Source: Flavobacterium sp. (lineage in GTDB: Bacteria > Bacteroidota > Bacteroidia > Flavobacteriales > Flavobacteriaceae). Taken from it: a stretch of 6,245 nt of DNA. Of this stretch, positions 1 to 4,752 are shown piece by piece. The position numbers were made by a program, and so were the translations under genes. The stretch covers positions 1 to 6,245 of the forward strand of contig JAGNPF010000095.1 in NCBI GenBank assembly GCA_017989775.1, read 5' to 3'. A model generated the notes under the pieces. That model was given only the letters and a program-made list of their open reading frames with translations. It was not told where the DNA came from and ran no database searches. Within the stretch, counting starts at the first letter, position 1. Every line of letters starts with the position of its first letter.

Positions 1-2
1 CC

Positions 3-134
3 TCGATGCACGACAAAGTCTATGACGACATCGCCCAAGATAAGAAATTGTATGATTTGCAACGCCAAAAAGCCACCGAATTACTGGAACTTCAAGCGTA
101 TAATTTTGTGGAAAAACAGAAGAGAACCATGTAA
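3..134 (+). CDS. 3' end of an unrecognised protein-coding gene (partial)
   Basis: The frame starting at base 3 is open from the left edge to a TAA at 132-134 and gives 43 residues. They begin SMHDKVYDDIAQDK and end LQAYNFVEKQKRTM. The fragment is rich in Lys, Glu, Asp, Gln and Leu and looks like a soluble, mostly helical C-terminus without a membrane segment. A competing frame from base 1 stays open to about 177, but its residue composition (many Cys, Trp, Asn, Pro) is less protein-like, so I prefer this one. I do not recognise the family. The gene points toward the minus-strand genes, so the two transcription units converge on the repeat and terminator region at 135-337. Confidence 0.6.
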   Translation, partial: SMHDKVYDDIAQDKKLYDLQRQKATELLELQAYNFVEKQKRTM

Positions 135-168
135 AAAAGGTTCTACTGGTATTTGTGCAAAAAATTTG

Positions 169-236
169 AACCATTAAGCACATTAAGAAAATTAAGATTT
201 ACATAGTTCTTAACCTTCTTAATTTTCTTAATGGTT
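169..236. repeat. Long AT-rich imperfect hairpin made of 9-nt ATTAAG iterations
   Basis: The left arm (169-196) carries ATTAAG three times at an exact 9-base period (173, 182, 191). The right arm (207-233) carries TTCTTAA three times at the same period (207, 216, 225). In full register 169-196 pairs with 209-236 at 24 of 28 positions around a 12-base loop. Shifted by one unit, 182-196 pairs perfectly with 218-232 (15 bp). The hairpin lies between the convergent gene ends. It is not followed by a run of T on the plus strand, so it is a weak terminator candidate. It resembles intergenic repeats I recall from Flavobacterium genomes. The rest of 135-337, apart from the terminator, shows nothing I can name. 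Confidence 0.75.
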
Positions 237-276
237 TGAAAAAAAAACAATGTTCACAACATTTCCTGTAAATCCA

Positions 277-314
277 TAAAAACAAAACCCGACAAATCGA
301 AATTTGTCGGGTTT
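277..314 (-). terminator. Rho-independent terminator for the minus-strand genes
   Basis: Bases 285-297 and 302-314 form a perfect 13-bp stem (AAACCCGACAAAT and its complement) around a 4-base loop. Read on the minus strand the loop is TTCG, the exceptionally stable UUCG tetraloop. The stem is followed by TGTTTTTA. It starts 23 bases past the stop of the PH/SHOCT gene at 338, which is the right place to end that transcript. On the plus strand the stem is followed by only a short mixed T run, so its main direction is minus. Confidence 0.9.
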
Positions 315-337
315 ATCATTTTAAAACGAGATGATTA

Positions 338-1027
338 TTACATCAAACTCAAAATTTCTTTTTTGAAAGCGTCGTATTCGCCTTGTAGAATCAATCCGTT
401 GTCCAGGAGTTTTTTATACTTTTGAAGCTTGGCAAAAAGTTCGTCTTGGGTCAATTCGTTTGTTGCTTTTTCCGTTGGTGCAGCCGTGTTTTCCACAACA
501 GGTTCGGCATAATTGGAAACTGCGGGCATAATTTCGGCATAATTTACCACCTCTTCCGTTTCTACTTCTTCCACAATTTCTTCTGGAATATAGGCTGGAA
601 TTTCAACCTTTACTTCTTCCGTAGCAACGGGATTTTTCAACAAATCCAATTGTTCCTTGGCGTAAGTCGAAATTTTCCTGGCCTGGATTTTTGGAATGTA
701 ATCAATGGAAACCTGAATCTGTGTTTTGGTCGAAAACGAAAATTCGGAACCTAAAATGTTTTCTTTCATGAAAGTACTTTCGATTTCATCCCAAGTAAAA
801 TCGGTAAAATTCATCGAAAGTCCCATATTTTTGGGTTGGCAAATGATGATTCTTTTGTTGGTCACCACGATGCTGTCCGGAAAAACGGTAATGGCCGGTT
901 TTTTTTGAACAGCGATATAGCCAATTTCTTCGTTTTTCATCAACAAATCATTCAGTTTTGAAGTGATTTTTTCGATGGCTTTTGGGTCTTGTTCTTCGTT
1001 CAAGAATTTTTTTATATTGTCGATCAT
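338..1027 (-). CDS. PH-domain protein with C-terminal SHOCT motif
   Basis: A 229-residue protein of unknown role. Residues about 30-115 (YIAVQKKPAITVFPDSIVVT through FSFSTKTQIQVSIDY) read as a bacterial PH-like domain of the YokE type: an alternating strand pattern with 'VVTNKRIIIC' and 'FTWDEIEST' characteristic of these folds. Residues about 134-190 are an acidic, Pro/Val/Glu-rich linker containing NYAE twice. Residues 194-228 (TQDELFAKLQKYKKLLDNG..GEYDAFKKEIL) match the short SHOCT helix pair common at the C-terminus of such proteins. There is no signal peptide, so it is probably cytoplasmic. I chose the ATG at 1025-1027. An in-frame TTG at 1066 would add 13 residues but lies inside the likely promoter -7 box. 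The ATG is preceded by an A-rich leader, usual in Bacteroidota. A strong terminator follows. The SHOCT family is thought to aid oligomerisation, and the partner and ligand are unknown. Confidence 0.88.
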   Translation of the reverse strand: MIDNIKKFLNEEQDPKAIEKITSKLNDLLMKNEEIGYIAVQKKPAITVFPDSIVVTNKRIIICQPKNMGLSMNFTDFTWDEIESTFMKENILGSEFSFSTKTQIQVSIDYIPKIQARKISTYAKEQLDLLKNPVATEEVKVEIPAYIPEEIVEEVETEEVVNYAEIMPAVSNYAEPVVENTAAPTEKATNELTQDELFAKLQKYKKLLDNGLILQGEYDAFKKEILSLM

Positions 1028-1063
1028 GTTATTTTTATTTGAATAATGTTCTAAAATTTTTAG

Positions 1064-1092
1064 CAAAAGTAATGCCTAATTTTCTAATTGAA
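1064..1092 (-). promoter_or_regulatory. Probable sigma-ABfr-type promoter for the PH/SHOCT gene
   Basis: On the minus strand TACTTTTG (1071-1064) matches the Bacteroidota -7 consensus TAnnTTTG exactly. The -33 element is imperfect: TTC at 1092-1090, 18 bases upstream, where TTG is expected. It sits at the 3' end of the preceding gene (stop at 1076) and would start transcription some 25-35 bases before the ATG at 1027. Confidence 0.5.
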
Positions 1093-1447
1093 GAATTTCG
1101 CTTTGGATTTTTTTGGTTAAACTTTTGAAAACCAATTGGTAGGAATCATCGATCCATTCCTTAACCAATTTATCCGAAACGGCACTGTTTATGGAGACCG
1201 TATTCCAATGTACTTTGCTCATGTGAAATGCGGGTAGAACGTCATCATACTGTGCTCGTAATTCCTGAGCATAATTTGGATTGCATTTTAAGTTTACTTT
1301 TGGTTGTCCTTTTTCCCATTGCAGCAAAGACGAAAGAGCATACATTTTTCCGCCTACTTTAAACACCAAAGTATCTTGGTCGAACGGAAAATGTTCGGTC
1401 GTGCCTTTTTTGGACAGGCAATATTCGTAAAACGTTTCTAGATTCAT
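1076..1447 (-). CDS. MmcQ/YjbR family protein
   Basis: A 123-residue protein of the MmcQ/YjbR (DUF419) family, small single-domain proteins with a CyaY-like fold often described as DNA-binding; the exact role is not established. Family features visible are the N-terminal helix and acid/aromatic stretch KGTTEHFPFDQDTLVFKVGG (residues 14-33), the KMYAL strand, LKCNPNYAQELR (53-64) and the signature HMSKVHWNTVSI (75-86), followed by a C-terminal helix with DKLVKEWIDDSY. Length is typical for the family. The start is the ATG at 1445-1447, which overlaps the TGA stop of the upstream acetyltransferase as ATGA, implying coupled translation. A longer in-frame opening to 1543 exists, but it would run through the acetyltransferase gene and adds residues foreign to the family. 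Confidence 0.9.
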   Translation of the reverse strand: MNLETFYEYCLSKKGTTEHFPFDQDTLVFKVGGKMYALSSLLQWEKGQPKVNLKCNPNYAQELRAQYDDVLPAFHMSKVHWNTVSINSAVSDKLVKEWIDDSYQLVFKSLTKKIQSEILQLEN

Positions 1448-1845
1448 ATCGTTACTTTTTCCATCATTTTTTCTGGGTGTGCCAATGCCTTGAAACCGAA
1501 TTTCTCGTACAAAAAATGGGCATCCGAAGTGGCCAATCGCCATATTTTAATATTTTTCAAAACCGGTTCGTTCATCATCGCATCAATCAAAATCGAGGAA
1601 TAACCGTTTCCACGATGCTCTTTGGCAATAAAAACATCCATCAAATAGCCAAAAACGACATAATCCGTAATCACCCTGGCAAAACCAATTTGAACCTCAT
1701 CCAAATAAATTCCGAAACAAACCGAGCTGTCAATTGTGGTTTGCACTTCGTCCATCGTTCGGCCTGCAGCCCAATAAATATCCTTCAAAAAATTTTGAAT
1801 GAAAGGAACGTCGAGTTTGTTTTTATCGGTTGAAATGGTAATCAT
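1444..1845 (-). CDS. GNAT family N-acetyltransferase
   Basis: A 133-residue single-domain acetyltransferase expected to move an acetyl group from acetyl-CoA to a small-molecule or protein amine; the substrate cannot be told. Visible GNAT elements are YWAAGRTMDEVQTTIDSSVCFGIY (24-47, split here across the N-terminal helix and first strand), the strand QIGFARVITD (52-61), motif A YLMDVFIAKEHRGNGYSS (67-84) with the acetyl-CoA-binding R78-G-N-G81 loop, and motif B HFLYEKFGFKAL (110-121) with Y113 at the usual catalytic-acid position. The last Gly of the RxxGxG/A loop is Ser here, a mild variant. The ATG at 1843-1845 lies 5 bases after the hemW stop, and the TGA stop overlaps the next gene's ATG. 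It is therefore a mid-operon gene without its own visible promoter. Confidence 0.93.
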   Translation of the reverse strand: MITISTDKNKLDVPFIQNFLKDIYWAAGRTMDEVQTTIDSSVCFGIYLDEVQIGFARVITDYVVFGYLMDVFIAKEHRGNGYSSILIDAMMNEPVLKNIKIWRLATSDAHFLYEKFGFKALAHPEKMMEKVTI

Positions 1846-1850
1846 ATATT

Positions 1851-2999
1851 CTAATTTAAGTAAAATAAATCACTAGCAATTCCATCGGTCAAGAATTTTC
1901 CTTTTTTCGTTGGTTTCAAAATGTTGTTTTCAACAAAAAGCAAATTATCATTGATGAATTTCTGCGCTTGCTTTTGCAAATAATCCAAATATTCGTTTCC
2001 AAATTCTTGTTCAATTCTATCCAAGGAAACGCCCCAAATGGTTCGCAAACCTGTCATTATATATTCGTTATAACGGTCGGATTTTGATAAAATTTCAATT
2101 TCGCTGGGTAATTTATTCTCTTCCAATGATTTCAAATAAATGGAATTGTTCGAAACATTCCAGCTTCGGGAAATTCCATCATAACTATGCGCCGAAGGAC
2201 CAATTCCGATATATTTTTTCCCCAACCAATAAGCCGAATTGTTTTTCGAAAAATAATTCTCCTTACCAAAATTCGACAATTCATAATGAACAAAACCATT
2301 GTTTTCGAGGGTTTCGACCAAAATCTGGAAATCTTCTTCGGCCACTTCGTCTTTGGGTTGGCCGATTTTTCCGGTTTGAATGAGTTTGTTCAAAGCCGTT
2401 TTGGGCTCTACCGTCAAGGCATAACTCGAAATATGCGGAATCCCGAAACTCAAAGCCGTTTCAATGTTTTGTTGCCACTTTTCATTGCTCATTCCCGGAA
2501 TTCCATAAATCAAATCCAGCGAAATATTGTCGAAATATTTTGTTGCCAATTCCAGACATTTCTTGGCTTCCGCCGAATTGTGTGCCCGATTCATCATCAC
2601 CAAATCTTCTTCAAAAAAAGACTGAATTCCAATAGAAAGGCGATTGATTCCAATTTCTGAAAGTGCCACTAAATAGTCTTCCGACAAATCATCAGGGTTC
2701 GCTTCGAGCGTGATTTCGGGATTCTCTGAAACTTTATAATTTTCATAAATCGAATCCATCAGCAATCTCAAATCTGCAATGGGCAATCTGCTAGGCGTTC
2801 CTCCACCAAAATAAATGGTTTCTACAGTCTCGTCCTTGTCACTTCGAGCGCAGTCGAGAAGCTCGCTTTTGCGCATTACAATTTCTTTGGCCAAAGCCAA
2901 AACCATCTCGTCTTTCTTCTTAATCGAAGTCGAAAAATGAAAATCGCAATAGTGACAAGCCTGCTTGCAAAATGGTATGTGAATGTAGATTCCGCTCAT
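1851..2999 (-). CDS. hemW: Radical SAM heme chaperone HemW
   Basis: A 382-residue protein, normal for the family. HemW binds heme and a 4Fe-4S cluster and delivers heme to respiratory proteins; it was long misannotated as oxygen-independent coproporphyrinogen oxidase. The radical-SAM cluster motif is at C11-x3-C15-x2-C18, followed by D19-F20. The Phe where true HemN has a fourth Cys supports HemW. Other motifs are [11 protein letters not shown] (60-70), LEANPDD (98-104), RLSIGIQSF (120-128), LDLIYGIPG (161-169), HYELSNF (238-244) and [10 protein letters not shown] (263-272). The HNxxYW motif of the family reads NNSAYW (253-258), with Asn for His. Residues about 46-54 are encoded by a repeat-like palindrome (2838-2864). 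The ATG at 2997-2999 overlaps the ruvC TGA as ATGA, and the stop is TAG at 1851-1853. Confidence 0.95.
   Translation of the reverse strand: MSGIYIHIPFCKQACHYCDFHFSTSIKKKDEMVLALAKEIVMRKSELLDCARSDKDETVETIYFGGGTPSRLPIADLRLLMDSIYENYKVSENPEITLEANPDDLSEDYLVALSEIGINRLSIGIQSFFEEDLVMMNRAHNSAEAKKCLELATKYFDNISLDLIYGIPGMSNEKWQQNIETALSFGIPHISSYALTVEPKTALNKLIQTGKIGQPKDEVAEEDFQILVETLENNGFVHYELSNFGKENYFSKNNSAYWLGKKYIGIGPSAHSYDGISRSWNVSNNSIYLKSLEENKLPSEIEILSKSDRYNEYIMTGLRTIWGVSLDRIEQEFGNEYLDYLQKQAQKFINDNLLFVENNILKPTKKGKFLTDGIASDLFYLN
2838..2864. repeat. Interspersed-repeat-like palindrome inside hemW
   Basis: On the plus strand the segment reads GTCACTTCGAGCGCAG followed by TCGAGAAGCTC, an imperfect palindrome centred on the GCGCAG core. 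It closely resembles the short 'TTCGAGCGCAGTCGAGAA' repeats I recall scattered between genes in many Flavobacterium and related genomes. Here it lies in the hemW frame and reads on the minus strand as E46-LLDCARS-D54, exactly nine codons. HemW proteins usually run almost directly from the helix ending MRK..E into [11 protein letters not shown], so these residues look inserted in a loop. The family assignment is from memory only. Confidence 0.6.
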
Positions 3000-3550
3000 T
3001 TCTTAACTCTGTCCTCATTATTTTTTACAAAAGCATCCCAACCCGAATAACTTTTTTCGCCAATGACTTTTCCGGAATTGAAAAAATGACAAACTGCCGC
3101 TGCCAAACCATCTGTGGAATCGAGATTTTTGGGTAATGTTTTTAGTCCGAGAAGTTGTTGGAGCATTTTGGCCACTTGTTCTTTACTGGCGTTTCCGTTG
3201 CCGGTGATGGCCATTTTTATCTTTTTGGGTTCGTATTCCGTGATGGGAATGTCTCTCGAAAGCCCTGCTGCCATTGCCACGCCTTGCGCTCTCCCCAATT
3301 TCAACATCGATTGCACGTTTTTGCCAAAGAAAGGTGCTTCAATGGCTATTTCGTCTGGATGGTGCGTGTCGATGAGTTCGATGGTACGTTCGAAAATGAT
3401 TTTCAACTTTTGATAATGGTTGTCGTATTTGGACAATTGCAGTTCGTTGAGTTGCAAGAATTCCATTTTCTTGTTGACAATTTTTATCAATCCAAAACCC
3501 ATGATCGTGGTTCCGGGATCGATTCCCAATATGATGCGTTCGTTTGCCAT
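2996..3550 (-). CDS. ruvC: Crossover junction endodeoxyribonuclease RuvC
   Basis: A 184-residue Holliday-junction resolvase that, with the RuvAB branch-migration motor, cuts four-way junctions in recombinational repair. All four metal-binding acidic residues are present: D11 in ILGIDPGT, E71 in [10 protein letters not shown], and D144 and D147 in [10 protein letters not shown]. The conserved MLKLGRAQG helix is at 82-90 and the [10 protein letters not shown] region is at 117-126. Length is close to the usual 160-190, with a slightly long basic C-terminal tail. The ATG at 3548-3550 puts the first catalytic Asp at its normal place; an upstream in-frame opening to 3589 would run through the end of the esterase gene. 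It starts 2 bases after the esterase stop and overlaps hemW by 4 bases, so it is very likely cotranscribed with both. Confidence 0.97.
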   Translation of the reverse strand: MANERIILGIDPGTTIMGFGLIKIVNKKMEFLQLNELQLSKYDNHYQKLKIIFERTIELIDTHHPDEIAIEAPFFGKNVQSMLKLGRAQGVAMAAGLSRDIPITEYEPKKIKMAITGNGNASKEQVAKMLQQLLGLKTLPKNLDSTDGLAAAVCHFFNSGKVIGEKSYSGWDAFVKNNEDRVKK

Positions 3551-3552
3551 AA

Positions 3553-4494
3553 TTATTTTGCAGTTATCAAACCATTGGAAATCAACCAATTTTCACAGGC
3601 TTTTGACCAGTTTTTATTGGTTCCGTCCGTGCCCAAACCAAAACCGTGTCCACCATTTTCATACAGATGCATTTCCACGGGAACCTTGTTTTGTTTCAAC
3701 GCCAGATAATAATTGATGCTGTTTTCAACGGGAACCGCTTTATCATCGGTGGCGTGGACGATGAACGTTTTGGGAGTCGATTCAGTTACTTGTTTGTCAT
3801 TCGAATAATTTTCGACCAAGGTTGCGCTTGGATTTTCGCCCAGCAAATTGATTTTCGAACCTTTGTGGGTCGTTCCGTCCTGCATCGAAATCACGGGATA
3901 CATCAAAATCGAAAAATCGGGACGCGCGCTGGTATTATCAACGGAATCATATACTTTTTCGAGAAATTTCGTGGACAAAGTGGAAGCCAAATGCCCTCCT
4001 GCCGAAAACCCCATAATCCCAATTTTACTAGAATCTAATTTCCACTTTTCGGCATTGCGTCGAACCATTCGAATAGCTTCTTGCGCGTCTTGCAAAGGAC
4101 CAACGGTTTTGTCTTTCATTGTCAAATCGCTTGGCATTCTATATTTTAAAATAAAAGCCGAAATCCCCAGACTGTTCAACCATTGGGCGATTTTATATCC
4201 TTCTTTGTTAATAGACAAATGATGGTATCCGCCTCCGGGACAAATAACGACCGAAGTTCCGTTGGCTATTTTGGCATCGGCCAGAAAAAGGGTCAGTGTG
4301 GGTTGCGAAACTTTGCTGATTCCGTTTATTGAACCATCATTAAAATAAGTCATTTCTTCTTTGTAATCCGCTACCGCAATGGCATCGGGAATTTTGTCCC
4401 ACAACGGAATTTCGGTGTTTTGCGAAAAGCCGGAAAATCCAATTCCCAAAAACAAAAGAATCAAAACTAATTTAATGTCTCTATTTTTTTTCAT
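3553..4494 (-). CDS. Secreted alpha/beta-hydrolase esterase (acetyl-xylan/BD-FAE-like)
   Basis: A 313-residue exported hydrolase, probably removing acetyl (or feruloyl) groups from plant polysaccharides. Residues 1-24 form a signal peptide: MKKNRDIK, a hydrophobic core [12 protein letters not shown], then SGFS before Q25. The oxyanion loop is [10 protein letters not shown] (85-94). The nucleophile elbow is [10 protein letters not shown] with Ser164. The acid is Asp251 in HATDDKAVP and the base is His283 in GGHGFG, so the triad is complete. The conserved [18 protein letters not shown] helix (134-151) and [15 protein letters not shown] (189-203) match the BD-FAE/acetyl-esterase group. The ATG at 4492-4494 is preferred over an in-frame TTG nine bases upstream because it gives a normal signal peptide. 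It is first gene of the minus-strand operon, 34 bases below a good promoter. Exact substrate is inferred from family and from the divergent glycosidase-like neighbour. Confidence 0.9.
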   Translation of the reverse strand: MKKNRDIKLVLILLFLGIGFSGFSQNTEIPLWDKIPDAIAVADYKEEMTYFNDGSINGISKVSQPTLTLFLADAKIANGTSVVICPGGGYHHLSINKEGYKIAQWLNSLGISAFILKYRMPSDLTMKDKTVGPLQDAQEAIRMVRRNAEKWKLDSSKIGIMGFSAGGHLASTLSTKFLEKVYDSVDNTSARPDFSILMYPVISMQDGTTHKGSKINLLGENPSATLVENYSNDKQVTESTPKTFIVHATDDKAVPVENSINYYLALKQNKVPVEMHLYENGGHGFGLGTDGTNKNWSKACENWLISNGLITAK

Positions 4495-4527
4495 ATTTTT
4501 CAAATCCTATTGCTTTTTATTTACATA

Positions 4528-4559
4528 CAAATCTAATTCTTTTGTGGCAGTTCCTCCAA
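4528..4559 (-). promoter_or_regulatory. Bacteroidota-type promoter driving the esterase-ruvC-hemW operon
   Basis: On the minus strand TTG (4559-4557) is followed after 21 bases by TAGATTTG (4535-4528). This is an exact TTG / TAnnTTTG pair at a spacing accepted for Flavobacterium and Bacteroides housekeeping promoters. The ATG of the esterase lies 33 bases past the -7 box, implying a leader of roughly 25-30 bases. The -33 element overlaps the left arm of the 4550-4602 inverted repeat. Confidence 0.65.
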
Positions 4560-4602
4560 TATTTATTTTTCAGTATTATTCCGTGGCGAATTCTGGAGGA
4601 AC
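4550..4602. repeat. 9-bp perfect inverted repeat in the divergent promoter region
   Basis: GTTCCTCCA (4550-4558) is the exact complement of TGGAGGAAC (4594-4602), with 35 bases between. Read outward, each TGGAGGAAC arm is followed by a G/C-A-C-containing stretch and then a TAnnTTTG box: TAGATTTG (4535-4528) on the minus strand and TAAATTTG (4611-4618) on the plus strand. The layout is roughly two-fold symmetric. It could be an operator for a regulator of the divergent secreted genes, or an internal repeat of an interspersed element. Confidence 0.5.
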
Positions 4603-4610
4603 AACGGCAC

Positions 4611-4618
4611 TAAATTTG
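4611..4618 (+). promoter_or_regulatory. Candidate -7 box for the DUF4450-type gene
   Basis: TAAATTTG matches TAnnTTTG exactly on the plus strand, 134 bases before the ATG at 4753. No TTG is found at the expected distance upstream; the nearest sequences are TTC at 4591 (17-base spacer) and CTG at 4593. Alone it is weak evidence, but its mirror-image position relative to the inverted repeat raises it slightly. If used, the leader would be about 125 bases. Confidence 0.25.
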
Positions 4619-4752
4619 ATGCAAATCCCAAATTCAGCACGGTACAGGACAGCATAGGATGGATTAGTTTGGAAAAAGAATTATATTGCCTTGTCATTTC
4701 TGAAATTCAGTCATTTAAAAAACAAACTGCCGAGACACTTCTTTCTATTGAT

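Larger units (their letters stand above)
4537..4752 (+). other. In-frame open leader without a start codon (possible relic or repeat)
   Basis: The frame of the downstream gene stays open for 72 codons before its ATG, back to a TAA at 4534-4536, but contains no ATG; the only in-frame alternative is a TTG at 4669. The translated stretch, for example EFWRNNGTKFDANPKFSTVQ, looks more protein-like than usual for intergenic DNA, but it lies before a good signal peptide and so is not a plausible N-terminus. It may be part of a degraded gene or of an interspersed element. I see no RNA gene in the region. Confidence 0.3.

Noticed and set aside
1..177. Alternative frame from base 1 at the left edge, open to about 177
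   Set aside because: It enters the intergenic hairpin repeat and has an improbable composition compared with the frame that stops at 134.
169..236. Hairpin considered as a terminator or CRISPR-like repeat
   Set aside because: There is no T run directly after it on the plus strand, and the 9-base units have no unique spacers of CRISPR size.
1028..1066. 13-codon N-terminal extension of the PH/SHOCT gene starting at TTG
   Set aside because: The TTG lies inside an exact -7 promoter box and a good ATG with an A-rich leader follows at 1027.
1448..1543. 32-codon N-terminal extension of the MmcQ protein
   Set aside because: It runs through the acetyltransferase gene in another frame, is unlike the family, and the ATG at 1447 forms a typical ATGA overlap.
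2391..2460. Repeated CAAAGCCGTT at 2391 and 2451
   Set aside because: Both copies encode ordinary hemW residues (TAL-containing stretches) and ten shared bases within one gene are likely chance.
2084..2660. Plus-strand open frames opposite hemW
   Set aside because: They lie entirely antisense to a well-supported gene and their Phe/Ile/Asn/Arg-rich translations show no family features.
3551..3589. 13-codon N-terminal extension of RuvC
   Set aside because: It overlaps the esterase C-terminus; the ATG at 3550 gives the normal RuvC N-terminus with the first catalytic Asp at residue 11.
3114..4222. Several plus-strand open frames opposite ruvC and the esterase
   Set aside because: All are antisense shadows of conserved genes with catalytic residues on the minus strand.
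4379..4657. Plus-strand open frame of 92 codons crossing the esterase start and the intergenic region
   Set aside because: Half is antisense to the esterase signal peptide and the rest lies in the promoter region; no start context or family resemblance.
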